A stretch of 61,316 nucleotides of DNA from Pseudomonas sp. ISL-84 (GTDB taxonomy: Bacteria > Bacillota > Bacilli > Bacillales > Cytobacillaceae), in assembly GCA_018613035.1 (NCBI GenBank), contig JAGGRA010000060.1, positions 1 through 61,316 on the forward strand. Direction: 5' to 3'. This document shows, in pieces, positions 44,715 through 52,961 of the stretch; position 1 is the first letter of the stretch, and every line of letters begins with the position of its first letter. The notes under the pieces were generated by a model that had not been told where the DNA came from, did not search any database, and was given only the letters and a program-made list of their open reading frames with translations. The position numbers and the translations under genes were made by a program.

Positions 44715-45893
44715 GTGAATAAAATCCCTGTTACTGTTCTGAGCGGTTATTTAGGCTCAGGAAAGACAACATTGTTGAACCATGTATTACATAATCGCGG
44801 CGATAAAAAAATTGCAGTCATTGTAAACGATATGAGTGAAGTCAATATTGACGCTTCCATGGTAAAAAAGAGCGGCTTTACAAGAACAGATGAAAAGCTG
44901 GTCGAGCTTCAGAACGGCTGTATCTGCTGTACCCTGAGAGAAGACTTACTGATTGAAGTTGAAAGATTGGTAAAGGACGGGGTGATTGATTATATCTTAA
45001 TTGAAGCTTCAGGGATCTCAGAACCTATTCCGGTTGCCCAAACCTTCACTTATATTGATGAAGAACTTGGAATAAATCTCTCTGACAGATGCAGGCTGGA
45101 CACAATGGTTACAGTTGTTGATGCAAATCGATTTTGGCATGATTTTGCTTCCGGTGAAAGCCTCCTGGACCGAAAACAGGGAACGGATGAAAATGATACG
45201 CGAGAAGTAGTTGATCTATTAATCGACCAAATCGAGTTTGCCAACGTAGTGGTTTTAAACAAAATAGATTTAGTAGATAAAGAAAGTTTGGCTGAACTCA
45301 AAGGAGTTTTACTGAAGCTAAATCCTGATGCAAGAATTATTGAAGCCATGCATTCAGAAGTAGATATGAAAGAAATCCTTGATACTGGCTCGTTCGATTT
45401 TGAGAAAGCGAGCCACGGAGCAGGTTGGATAAAGGAATTGAATGAAGAGCATATTCCTGAGACAGAGGAATTCGGCATCTCCTCTTTTGTTTATAGAAGA
45501 AAGAGACCGTTTCATCCGGAAAGATTTATGCATTGGCTGGAGGATTGGCCTGTAGATATTGTGAGGGCAAAAGGTTTCATATGGCTGGCATCCCGGAATA
45601 ATATGGCAGGATTGCTGTCACAAGCTGGCCCATCTATAACATTGCAGGGAGCGGGTGAGTGGGTTGCAGCCTATCCGGAAGAAGAAAGGCTTGAAATTCT
45701 TGAAGAGGAACCGGAATTGCTTGAAAAATGGGATGAGGATTTTGGAGACCGAATGATAGAACTTGTTTTAATTGAAATAGACATGAATAAAGAAGAAATT
45801 GAGTCAAGCCTTGACAAATGCTTACTAACAGAACAAGAGATGAAGACAGATTGGAGTAAGCTTACTGACCCGCTTCCAGCTTTCCATTTATAA
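44715..45893 (+). CDS. COG0523/CobW-family zinc GTPase (YciC/ZigA-like)
   Basis: This 392-residue G3E GTPase has Walker A GYLGSGKT (11-18), the metal-binding CICC motif (69-72, in [13 protein letters not shown]), [13 protein letters not shown] and [10 protein letters not shown], plus a C-terminal CobW_C domain. Members of this group deliver zinc to key enzymes in zinc-starved cells. The GTG start follows AAAGGAGGAGAGG. Zur box 3 just upstream and a cysteine-free L33 gene 16 bp downstream are the classical zinc-sparing arrangement. A histidine-rich tail is absent. Confidence 0.93.
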   Translation: MNKIPVTVLSGYLGSGKTTLLNHVLHNRGDKKIAVIVNDMSEVNIDASMVKKSGFTRTDEKLVELQNGCICCTLREDLLIEVERLVKDGVIDYILIEASGISEPIPVAQTFTYIDEELGINLSDRCRLDTMVTVVDANRFWHDFASGESLLDRKQGTDENDTREVVDLLIDQIEFANVVVLNKIDLVDKESLAELKGVLLKLNPDARIIEAMHSEVDMKEILDTGSFDFEKASHGAGWIKELNEEHIPETEEFGISSFVYRRKRPFHPERFMHWLEDWPVDIVRAKGFIWLASRNNMAGLLSQAGPSITLQGAGEWVAAYPEEERLEILEEEPELLEKWDEDFGDRMIELVLIEIDMNKEEIESSLDKCLLTEQEMKTDWSKLTDPLPAFHL

Positions 45894-45909
45894 AAAAGGA
45901 GGAAATAAT

Positions 45910-46059
45910 ATGAGAGTAAAAATTACATTAGCATGCACAGAAACGGGTGACCGTAATTATATAACAACAAAAAATAAGAGGAACAATCCGGACAGGATTG
46001 AATTAATGAAATACAGTCCGCGGATAAAAAAACATACCTTGCATCGTGAAACAAAATAA
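45910..46059 (+). CDS. rpmG: 50S ribosomal protein L33, zinc-independent (C-) type
   Basis: This 49-residue L33 starts [20 protein letters not shown] and ends [10 protein letters not shown]. Only one Cys remains, so the two CxxC pairs of the zinc-binding form are missing. Zur-controlled C- paralogues replace zinc-containing ribosomal proteins under zinc limitation and free the metal. The ATG follows AAAAAGGAGGAAATA, 16 bp after the GTPase gene. Regulation with that gene from Zur box 3 is very likely. Confidence 0.95.
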   Translation: MRVKITLACTETGDRNYITTKNKRNNPDRIELMKYSPRIKKHTLHRETK

Positions 46060-46307
46060 TTATGAGGAACCCATCCAAATGAACTCTTGTTGAAAAAAAT
46101 CAGTTGCTTTTAATAATTGTTATAGATATCCTCATAATAGGAGATGAGCGGAAGGGGAATTGAGATTCCATATGTGGCTGAACTTGTTATCATAATGAAT
46201 TTGAATAGATAGCTTTTTCTTTAAATACAATGGGGAAAGGTCTGTCTATTTTTAAATAAATGATGATACAAGGAATGGGTGATATGGAGTCCAAAAACCT
46301 GTCACTT

Positions 46308-46338
46308 AGCAGATACCTTGTTGTGTATCTGCTTTTTT
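46308..46338 (+). terminator. Rho-independent terminator downstream of rpmG
   Basis: AGCAGATAC (46308-46316) pairs with GTATCTGCT (46325-46333), followed by TTTTT. Between rpmG and here (46060-46300), only a distant inverted repeat (ATTATGAGGA with TCCTCATAAT, 46058-46138) is visible. Confidence 0.85.
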
Positions 46339-46401
46339 GTGTTCAAATTTCATCTCCGAGACTTAAATATCACAGCTTGCCCTAAATGGAGGGAACACTT
46401 A

Positions 46402-47157
46402 ATGACAAGTCAAAATAAAAAGCATGCAGTAGTGACTGGAGTCAGCTGCTATAGAGGAATTGGTGCGGCCATATGCCGCAAGCTTGCTTTGAATAATTTT
46501 AATATTTTTTTTACTTACTGGGAGTCGGCTCCCGGCTGGGAAGCTGAATTTTGCAAGGATATTATGGGTAGAGGTGTTAGCTGCAAAGGGCTGGAATTTG
46601 ATTTATCAGATGTCCGAGCCGCAGAGAAAGTTCTTGACTCGGTGGTCTTGTATTTGGGCGAGCCCTCGATTATTGTGAATAATGCTGCTCATTCAACTCG
46701 TGACGGCTATATGGAGTTGGATTGGGAAACACTGGACGCGCATTATGCTGTTAATATGAGAACTACATTTCTTCTGTGTGCAGAGTTTGCTCGAAGGTTC
46801 CCCTCCTGGAATTTAACCTATGGAAGGATCATTAACATGACTTCCGGCCAGGAGCTAGGTCCAATGCCTGGTGAATTGGCCTATGCTTCTACCAAAGCAG
46901 CTATTTCGGCATTTACCCGTTCTTTATCTGTTGAAGTTGCTCATTTGGGGATTACGGTTAATGCAATTAATCCGGGTCCTACTGATTCGACCTGGATGAA
47001 TGAAGAGATAAGAAACCACCTTTTGCCTAAGTTTCCAATGGGACGAATTGGCCAGCCTGAAGATGTTGCTAATCTGGCAGCATTTCTTGCAAGTGAGGAT
47101 GCCAAGTGGATAACAGGACAGGTTATTCATTCCGAGGGAGGGTTTCTCCGGCTTTAA
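46402..47157 (+). CDS. Short-chain dehydrogenase/reductase
   Basis: This 251-residue classical SDR has NNAAHSTRDGY (NNAG-type motif), a catalytic Ser in INMTSGQE and YASTKAA (Tyr and Lys), followed by VNAINPGPTDSTW. The N-terminal coenzyme motif is TGVSCYRGIGAAI, where the normal TGxxxGIG spacing is widened by two residues. Cofactor preference and substrate are unknown. The ATG follows GGAGGGAACACTTA; upstream extension through the terminator at 46308 is rejected. It is probably a single-gene unit. Confidence 0.9.
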   Translation: MTSQNKKHAVVTGVSCYRGIGAAICRKLALNNFNIFFTYWESAPGWEAEFCKDIMGRGVSCKGLEFDLSDVRAAEKVLDSVVLYLGEPSIIVNNAAHSTRDGYMELDWETLDAHYAVNMRTTFLLCAEFARRFPSWNLTYGRIINMTSGQELGPMPGELAYASTKAAISAFTRSLSVEVAHLGITVNAINPGPTDSTWMNEEIRNHLLPKFPMGRIGQPEDVANLAAFLASEDAKWITGQVIHSEGGFLRL

Positions 47158-47212
47158 TCCCAGGTGATTTAATAGAAAATCAAGTAACATTTATATAACA
47201 AATAACCCCTAT

Positions 47213-47232
47213 TTGTATCATTTTCGATACAA
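47213..47232 (+). other. Short inverted repeat before the DnaB/DnaD-domain gene
   Basis: TTGTATC-ATTTTC-GATACAA, 7-bp arms. It is flanked by AACCCCTAT and AAAGGGTTT, which can extend pairing imperfectly. It could be a weak terminator for the SDR gene or an operator. Confidence 0.4.
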
Positions 47233-47301
47233 GATACCTAAAAGGGTTTATAGTTCTCTGCCGTAAGTGTATAAATAGAAGATAGTAAAGGGGAGAGACC
47301 T

Positions 47302-47628
47302 ATGATAAATCTATTAAAAGACCCTAATTTTGTGCAATTTTGTGAAACTGCATCCCCACTTGAAATGGTAGAGCATTTAACAGGAGGCAATATTAGAGGG
47401 CTGGAAAAAATCGCATTGGGGACTCTGGCAAATAGAAGGCAGCTGCCTCCTAATGTCGTTAATGTCCTTCTTGTTTATTTTTTCAGCACTTTTGAAAATA
47501 AAGTATATGATCGAAATGATCTTGCCCGGCTTTACGATTACTGGTCTTCCAATCATGTATATAGCTTCTCAAAAGCACAGGAAATGACTGAAGAAAATAT
47601 TGAAAATGTCTTATCATGTTTAAAATAG
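47302..47628 (+). CDS. Small DnaB/DnaD-type domain protein
   Basis: This 108-residue helical protein resembles the C-terminal DNA-binding module of the Firmicute primosome proteins DnaB and DnaD. SPLEMVEHLTGGNIRGLEKI is followed by QLPPNVVNVLLVYFFSTFEN and a final helix, the same order as the L..LTGG / NPGVVNVLIDYV pattern of DnaB. It lacks the other domains, so it is a stand-alone module of unknown role, perhaps a modulator of replication initiation or a relic. The ATG follows AAAGGGGAGAG, and a strong terminator follows. Confidence 0.6.
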   Translation: MINLLKDPNFVQFCETASPLEMVEHLTGGNIRGLEKIALGTLANRRQLPPNVVNVLLVYFFSTFENKVYDRNDLARLYDYWSSNHVYSFSKAQEMTEENIENVLSCLK

Positions 47629-47642
47629 ATATAGATATTCCC

Positions 47643-47680
47643 AAAAGAAGTTCAGCCTCAAAGGATTGAACTTCTTTTTA
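47643..47680 (+). terminator. Rho-independent terminator after the DnaB/DnaD-domain gene
   Basis: AAAAGAAGTTCA (47643-47654) pairs with TGAACTTCTTTT (47667-47678), followed by TAT. Confidence 0.85.
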
Positions 47681-47779
47681 TATGCAATTACATAGGAAAT
47701 AGCTATAAGACAGGTATAATATTTATAAAAGGATTCCATTCCTGGGTCAAATGAATATAAAATGCAAGATGCCCAGCCT

Positions 47780-47802
47780 AAAAAAGTCCTCAAAACGAGG
47801 AC
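47780..47802 (-). terminator. Terminator of the holin-like gene
   Basis: On the minus strand GTCCTC-GTTTT-GAGGAC is followed by TTTTTT. Confidence 0.85.
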
Positions 47803-47812
47803 ATCAAAAACA

Positions 47813-48082
47813 TTATTTCTTTCTTCTCACAGAAGCTCCTTCTATTGTTTGTTTCATCATTTGATGGCCGAGAACTGCCACTCCTGCCGCAATGATTCCA
47901 TTAATGACTCCGTTTATTGAAAATCCAAATGCGAAACTGCCAATAGTGACTGAGATAATGACAAGGATCCAAAGTATAGACCAATCAGGAACGGAGGGTG
48001 TTTGCTTCAGCGCATACCCGATCACCCATAATGCTGGGACCAGCATATAATAATTTTGGCTCAAAAAATCAAAAAGGTTCAT
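47813..48082 (-). CDS. Holin-like membrane protein (Hol44/Phage_holin_5_2 type)
   Basis: This 89-residue protein has three hydrophobic segments (about 10-25, 34-52 and 56-75) and a basic C terminus ASVRRKK. The architecture and GYALKQTP, GIIAAGVAVLGHQMMKQT segments resemble Hol44-type phage holins that are also found outside prophages in Bacilli. No endolysin or phage genes are nearby. The start is ATG after AGGAGGTGATTAAC. It may serve cell-wall hydrolase release or sporulation-related lysis; nothing specific can be shown. Confidence 0.65.
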   Translation of the reverse strand: MNLFDFLSQNYYMLVPALWVIGYALKQTPSVPDWSILWILVIISVTIGSFAFGFSINGVINGIIAAGVAVLGHQMMKQTIEGASVRRKK

Positions 48083-48341
48083 GTTAATCACCTCCTAAGT
48101 GATATCACTGTATTATATGAATGTCTCTACCAAGGCGTTTGTTTGCTTGTCCGATTTTCAGCATCTATTTTAAATTGAAGATTTGAGAGTCTTTATTTGA
48201 ATAAGGAAAAAAATTCAAATCTTCTCCTCATGTTTGAATAAGAATCTACTGCGGTAAATTACTTACCTTCAACAGATCAAATCCTGTTTGCTAAACATGC
48301 TGCAGACCTATTGATAGTGCTTTCATTCGGATGGCAATTAG

Positions 48342-48370
48342 TTGACATTCCTATCTAATAGTGCTAAATT
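48342..48370 (+). promoter_or_regulatory. SigmaA promoter of the cold-shock gene
   Basis: TTGACA (48342-48347), 17 bp, TAAATT (48365-48370). It leaves a leader of about 145 nt before the ATG at 48521, as usual for cold-shock mRNAs. Nothing else was recognised in 48092-48520. Confidence 0.65.
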
Positions 48371-48520
48371 TAAATCAGCCGTTATGCATCGTGTTATATT
48401 TTGCTAGCTGCTTCTTCAACCGTTAGGCAATGGTCTGGATGAGTAATGAACGTAAAGTTATAAGCGTGTATATGGTGAATTTACACATGGCTTTTTTGAA
48501 GCCAATAGGAGGATTTTTTC

Positions 48521-48721
48521 ATGAAAAACGGTAAAGTAAAATGGTTCAATGCTGAAAAAGGTTTCGGATTCATCGAAGGTGAAGACGGAAACGACGTATT
48601 CGTACATTACTCTGCTATCCAATCTGAAGGTTTCAAATCTTTAGAAGAAGGCCAAGAAGTTTCTTTCGAAGTTGTTGAAGGTGCTCGTGGACCTCAAGCA
48701 GCTAACGTAACTAAACTATAA
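48521..48721 (+). CDS. Cold shock protein (CspA family)
   Basis: This 66-residue single cold-shock domain has RNP1 KGFGFIE and RNP2 VFVHYSAI. It is an RNA chaperone that keeps mRNA unstructured and is normally abundant at low temperature and in fast growth. The long leader and strong ATAGGAGGA ribosome site fit high, post-transcriptionally controlled expression. Codons are optimised relative to the neighbours (repeated GAAGGT, TTCG/TTCAA, GTATTC). It most resembles CspB/CspD of Bacillus; which paralogue cannot be settled here. Confidence 0.95.
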   Translation: MKNGKVKWFNAEKGFGFIEGEDGNDVFVHYSAIQSEGFKSLEEGQEVSFEVVEGARGPQAANVTKL

Positions 48722-48736
48722 TTGACAGACCCATAG

Positions 48737-48774
48737 AAAAACAGCCTGGCCATTGGCCAGGCTGTTTTATTTTT
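48737..48774 (+). terminator. Rho-independent terminator after the csp gene
   Basis: AAAACAGCCTGGCCA and its complement form a very strong stem with a two-base loop, followed by TTTTATTTTT. Confidence 0.95.
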
Positions 48775-48840
48775 GCAAAGATTGCATATTAGTCCGGTTT
48801 TTACCACATCCTAAAAGAAAAAGGAAGGTGGATTTACAGG

Positions 48841-49425
48841 ATGAATTTTGCCTGGCAATCATTACTATTAGTTTTTGCAGGAGTCTTGTTGCTGCGCATA
48901 GCAGGCAGGAAATCTATTTCGCAAATGACACTTGCCCAAACAGTTGTTATGATTTCAATTGGTTCCATCATTATTCAGCCAATTATTGAGACAAGTGTGT
49001 GGAAAACTATTGTGGCTGCAGCCATTTTTATTGGATCATTAATTTTAATGGAGTATTTGCAGGTAAAGTTTAACTTTATAGAAAAGTTTATAACCGGCAA
49101 ATCCAAAATCGTAATTGAAAATGGGAAGCTTCAGCCCGCAAATATGAGAAAACTCCGATTTACTGCTGATCAATTGGAAATGAGACTGAGGACGAACGGA
49201 ATTACAAAAATTTCAGATGTGAAAATGGCAACACTTGAACCTAATGGCCAGCTTGGATACGAATTAATGGATGATGCAAAGCCTTTAACAGCAGGCGAGT
49301 TTAAAAGATTAATGGGCTGGATGATTTTACAGTCTCCTGTGCAGCCTGTCCCGCAGCAGTCAAATGATATTTTCCAGGAACTTAAAGAAGGACATCCCCA
49401 GCCGCACTCCCAGGACCTGCACTAA
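48841..49425 (+). CDS. DUF421 (YetF-like) membrane protein
   Basis: This 194-residue protein has three N-terminal membrane helices (about 5-22, 33-52 and 57-76), with [20 protein letters not shown] typical of DUF421. A soluble C-terminal domain contains [20 protein letters not shown] and [20 protein letters not shown]. subtilis relatives (yetF, ydfR, ydfS, yrbG) are linked to spore or envelope properties. The ATG sits after AAAGGAAGGTGG. It appears to be transcribed alone and ends in a terminator shared with a small convergent gene. Confidence 0.9.
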   Translation: MNFAWQSLLLVFAGVLLLRIAGRKSISQMTLAQTVVMISIGSIIIQPIIETSVWKTIVAAAIFIGSLILMEYLQVKFNFIEKFITGKSKIVIENGKLQPANMRKLRFTADQLEMRLRTNGITKISDVKMATLEPNGQLGYELMDDAKPLTAGEFKRLMGWMILQSPVQPVPQQSNDIFQELKEGHPQPHSQDLH

Positions 49426-49463
49426 TTTGGAATCTTATACACAATAAAAAATTGTGGGAATTA

Positions 49464-49494
49464 AAGAAGCCGCTAACTATTCGCGGCTTTTTCT
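49464..49494 (+). terminator. Terminator shared by convergent genes
   Basis: AGCCGC (49468-49473) and GCGGCT (49483-49488) with A and T runs on both sides. Confidence 0.75.
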
Positions 49495-49653
49495 TTAATC
49501 TGAGTTGGTGTTTTGCAGGCTTCTCCTCGTATCTAGTATTAATTCCTGTATTCGTAAGTGATGAAGAATGGTCATGATCACAATCCCGATACTGAATATA
49601 CTGGATAAGATTGTGCTTCCAACCAAAAAACGAATTACCTTTCGATCGAACAT
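49495..49653 (-). CDS. Small single-pass membrane protein
   Basis: This 52-codon frame starts at ATG 49653, after AAAAAAGGAGTGAAAAG on the minus strand. The peptide has a basic start (MFDRKVIRF), one membrane helix (about residues 9-31) and a charged tail ending RRSLQNTNSD. The strong ribosome site and a terminator at its stop codon support it as a real gene. No family recognised. It is convergent with the DUF421 gene. Confidence 0.6.
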   Translation of the reverse strand: MFDRKVIRFLVGSTILSSIFSIGIVIMTILHHLRIQELILDTRRSLQNTNSD

Positions 49654-49782
49654 CTTTTCACTCCTTTTTTCCTTAGTATTTCATTTTAAGGAAAAAATTA
49701 TTAATTTTTTGTGTAGTTTAGAGCAGGCAAGGATTTCTTATAAAAACGCTGTGTTAAAGCCAAAAGTTGATTTTAGCACCCT

Positions 49783-49966
49783 GTTGATTGGGGCGGAAGG
49801 CTCTAGATGCCCGAAAATGTATTCGATTTCCTTCGTGCGATATTTATTCAAGGCTGCTTATTCAAAAGCTTGCTGGAGTGCTGATCAAAGGATGAGCCCA
49901 CAGGCTCACTGCGCCGAGGAGGCTCAGGACCGGCCGGGGAAAGTGGTTACCTTGATGGGAAATCAA
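49783..49966 (+). repeat. Dispersed palindromic repeat, copy 3
   Basis: It starts GTTGATTGGGGCGGAA, contains ATTTCCTTCGTGCG, TGCTTATTCAA, the GC-rich block GAGCCCACAGGCTC and GCCGAGGAGGCTCAGGACCG, and ends GGGAAATCAA. This copy is the longest (184 bp). A plus-strand open frame across it is not believed to be a gene. Confidence 0.8.
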
Positions 49967-50066
49967 TAGAAAAATTTAAAATTGCATATAAAAAAGCTTG
50001 AACTTTAATCAATTTCCTGTATAATTTTCAGACATGAGTTAGTAATAATAACTTCATAACTTTTAA

Positions 50067-50170
50067 CTTATCAAGAGAGACGGAGGGACTGGCCCTAAGA
50101 TGTCTCGGCAGCGGGCTCATGTGAGTGCTGTGCCAAATCCAGCAAGCATTATGCTTGGCAGATAAGAGGG
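50067..50170 (+). ncRNA. SAM-I (S-box) riboswitch
   Basis: Conserved S-box elements are present in order: CTTATCAAGAGAGACGGAGG, GACTGGCCC, a CGGCAGC junction, GTGCCAAATCCAGC and the closing AGATAAGAG that pairs with CTTATC to make P1. It precedes a transporter gene and is followed by a terminator, so transcription should stop when S-adenosylmethionine is plentiful. Confidence 0.93.
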
Positions 50171-50187
50171 GACTGTAATATAGCAGA

Positions 50188-50218
50188 GATCTCTTCTTGT
50201 TTGAAGAGGTCTTTTTAT
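50188..50218 (+). terminator. Riboswitch expression-platform terminator
   Basis: GATCTCTTC pairs with GAAGAGGTC around a short loop, then TTTTTATT. It follows the SAM-I aptamer by about 20 nt and ends 37 nt before the ATG. Confidence 0.88.
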
Positions 50219-50254
50219 TATGTCATTAAAACCAATTAAGGAGAGAGGATTAGT

Positions 50255-51589
50255 ATGAAAACAAACAAAAATGGTAACCCATGGGCTTTACTCCCGCTTT
50301 TGGCATTCCTTCTGATTTTTATTGGGAGCGGCCTTGCAACAGGTGATTTTAAAAAAGTTCCAATTATTGTGGCTGTGGTAATAACAGCAGGAATTGCCCT
50401 ATCCATGAACAGGAAGACTCCATTTATGGAAAAGGTTGATATATTCACGAAAGGGGCTGGAAATCCCAATATTGTTTTGATGGCTATAATTTTTTTACTG
50501 GCAGGTGCATTTTCGGGAACGGCTAAAGGAATGGGGGCAGTTGATTCGACAGTCAACTTGGCATTATCCTATGTGCCGCAAAATATGCTTATGGTTGGGA
50601 TCTTTATTATCGCCTGCTTTATTTCTCTATCAATGGGCACTTCAACAGGTACAGTTGTTGCGCTTGCTCCAATAGGTGTTGCACTGGCTGCTGAAACCGA
50701 TATATCCGTAGCTTTGGCAATGGCTGCTGTTATTGGCGGTGCCATGTTTGGTGATAATCTTTCTGTGATTTCTGATACTACTATTGCAGCAGTCCGGACC
50801 CAAGGGACAAAAATGAAGGATAAGTTTCGTGTAAATTTTTTAATTGTGCTGCCTGCAGCTCTGGCAACTGCTATAATTCTAGGGTTCTTAACAGCTGGTC
50901 AGGAAAGTGCGGTAACAAGCCAGGATTATAGCTTGCTTAAAGTGGTTCCATATTTGGGGGTACTTTCTGCTGCTTTGTTAGGAATGAATGTTATTCTTGT
51001 TCTAAGCGGCGGGGTCTTGCTCGCAGGGCTGATTGGGATTGCTGACGGAAGCTACACGCTGGTTTCCTTCTTGCAAATGATTGCAGAAGGGATGGCAGGA
51101 ATGCAAACTCTTGCAATCATAGCTATCCTAATTGGCGGAGTTGTTGAGATTATTCGCTATAACGGGGGAATTGATTATTTGCTGCACATAGTTACAAGCA
51201 AAATAAACTCTCGAAGGGGTGCTGAATTTGGTATTGCATCGCTTGTTTCACTTACCAATCTATCTACTGCAAATAATACCATTTCCATTATCATTGCAGG
51301 CCCCCTGGCTAAAAATATAGCGGATCAATATGATATAGATCCGCGTAAATCTGCAAGTATACTAGATATTTTCGCTTGTTTCGTACAAGGATTTATTCCA
51401 TATGGCGGACAGATGCTGGCAGCTTCCGGTCTCGCTGCAATTTCGCCGGTGAGCATTATGCCATACTCAATTTATCCACTATTAATTGGAATCACTGGTG
51501 TAATCGCCATTCTTATTAATTTCCCCAAACTAAAAGTGCATGAAGAGGTAAAGAATAGCACATTGGAGGAATCTGCTCCGCGGGGTTAA
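50255..51589 (+). CDS. metT: NhaC-superfamily transporter under SAM control, probable methionine importer
   Basis: This 444-residue polytopic protein of the NhaC/IT superfamily has about 12 helices and the segments SMGTSTGTVVALAPIGVALA, GGAMFGDNLSVISDTTIAAV and CFVQGFIPYGGQMLAASG. General databases call such proteins Na+/H+ antiporters. An S-box riboswitch directly upstream assigns this one to the methionine regulon, so methionine uptake (MetT type) is the better call. The start is ATG after AAGGAGAGAGG. The symbol rests on the riboswitch link, not on direct evidence. Confidence 0.88.
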   Translation: MKTNKNGNPWALLPLLAFLLIFIGSGLATGDFKKVPIIVAVVITAGIALSMNRKTPFMEKVDIFTKGAGNPNIVLMAIIFLLAGAFSGTAKGMGAVDSTVNLALSYVPQNMLMVGIFIIACFISLSMGTSTGTVVALAPIGVALAAETDISVALAMAAVIGGAMFGDNLSVISDTTIAAVRTQGTKMKDKFRVNFLIVLPAALATAIILGFLTAGQESAVTSQDYSLLKVVPYLGVLSAALLGMNVILVLSGGVLLAGLIGIADGSYTLVSFLQMIAEGMAGMQTLAIIAILIGGVVEIIRYNGGIDYLLHIVTSKINSRRGAEFGIASLVSLTNLSTANNTISIIIAGPLAKNIADQYDIDPRKSASILDIFACFVQGFIPYGGQMLAASGLAAISPVSIMPYSIYPLLIGITGVIAILINFPKLKVHEEVKNSTLEESAPRG

Positions 51590-51626
51590 AGGTTGTTCCA
51601 GAAGAATCATATATAATGAAAGATAT

Positions 51627-51658
51627 AAGAGCCTAGGTTATAGGCTCTTATTATTTTT
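51627..51658 (+). terminator. Rho-independent terminator after the transporter gene
   Basis: AAGAGCCTA pairs with TAGGCTCTT around GGTTA, followed by ATTATTTTT. Confidence 0.8.
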
Positions 51659-51815
51659 CCTGAAAATCTATCTATTGGAAATTTTTCCTGATATAATAAG
51701 AACGAATGTTCTGCTAGTTTAGTTTCCTTATTTTGCAGAAGTACTTCAATTTTTGTTTTGCTATAATGGTAACATTGTATATATTTAATCATGGTAGGAA
51801 TAGAGGGTGATTGAT

Positions 51816-52961
51816 ATGAAATTTATCCATACTGCGGATTGGCATTTAGGTAAACTGGTTCATGGAGTATACATGACGGAAGACCAGCGCCATTTTTTAA
51901 ATCAATTTGTTGAAGTGGTTGAACAAGAAAAGCCGGATGCTGTTGTTATCGCTGGAGATTTATATGACCGGTCTGTACCTCCAACTGATGCTGTTGAATT
52001 ATTAAATGAAATTCTTTTTAAAATAAATGTAGAACTTAAAACGCCAGTAGTAGCAATTGGCGGAAACCATGACAGCGCCGAAAGGCTTTCCTTTGGCAGT
52101 TCGTGGTACAGACAGAGCCAATTCTATTTATCAGGAAAGCTGGTAAATGATTTCAGGCCTATACATATAGATGGTGTTAACTTTTACCTTGTACCTTATG
52201 CAGAACCAGGCATGGTCAGGCATTTGCTTGATGACGACAGAGTCCATTCACATGACGATGCTATGAAGTCGATTGTCGGGAAAATAGAAGAATCTCTGAA
52301 CCCAAATGAACCCAATGTTTTAGTTGGGCATGCTTTTGTACTAGGAGGGGCGACGAGCGACTCGGAAAGGACTCTTTCTGTCGGTGGTTCAGGCTGTGTT
52401 CATTCTAATTGCTTCGATCCTTTTTCGTATACAGCACTCGGGCATTTGCATAGTCCTGATGCCATCAAACATGACAAAATCCGTTATTCTGGCTCACTTT
52501 TAAAGTATTCTTTTTCTGAGGCGAAACAGGAAAAGTCGATCTCTATTATTGAAATGAAAGAAAATGGTGATTTTGATCTTCGTACCCGATCCTTACAGCC
52601 TAAAAAAGATTTAAGAGAAATCGAAGGCCATCTTGATGAGCTGATGGATCCATCATTCTATGAAAAACAGAATCTGGATGACTATCTAAAAATCACACTT
52701 TTGGATGAAGGGGCTTTACTGGATCCGATCAATAAGCTTAGGCAGGTGTATCCAAATGTACTTCACCTTGAACGGAAGATTTCAATTACAGATATGAAGA
52801 AAAAAAACTCCTTCATTTCTATGAAGGAAGAGAAAAAGTCAGAGCTTGAGCTTTTCAAGCAGTTTTACGAGCAGATGACTACTTCTGAATTTACAAAAGA
52901 TAAACAACAGGCAATGACTGATGTGATTGAAAAAGTGCTGAGGGAGGAGGCTCTGAAATGA
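51816..52961 (+). CDS. sbcD: Nuclease SbcCD subunit D
   Basis: This 381-residue Mre11-type phosphoesterase has all five metal motifs: DWHLGK, GDLYDR, GNHDS, GHAF and GHLH. With SbcC it cleaves DNA hairpins and processes double-strand breaks. The ATG at 51816 is chosen because GAGGGTGA sits 7 nt before it; the in-frame GTG at 51807 overlaps that site. The sbcC gene overlaps its end by 4 bp. Confidence 0.96.
   Translation: MKFIHTADWHLGKLVHGVYMTEDQRHFLNQFVEVVEQEKPDAVVIAGDLYDRSVPPTDAVELLNEILFKINVELKTPVVAIGGNHDSAERLSFGSSWYRQSQFYLSGKLVNDFRPIHIDGVNFYLVPYAEPGMVRHLLDDDRVHSHDDAMKSIVGKIEESLNPNEPNVLVGHAFVLGGATSDSERTLSVGGSGCVHSNCFDPFSYTALGHLHSPDAIKHDKIRYSGSLLKYSFSEAKQEKSISIIEMKENGDFDLRTRSLQPKKDLREIEGHLDELMDPSFYEKQNLDDYLKITLLDEGALLDPINKLRQVYPNVLHLERKISITDMKKKNSFISMKEEKKSELELFKQFYEQMTTSEFTKDKQQAMTDVIEKVLREEALK

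Noticed and set aside
49568..49969. Plus-strand open frame of 133 codons
   Set aside because: It overlaps the small minus-strand gene and runs through the dispersed repeat; no ribosome site.
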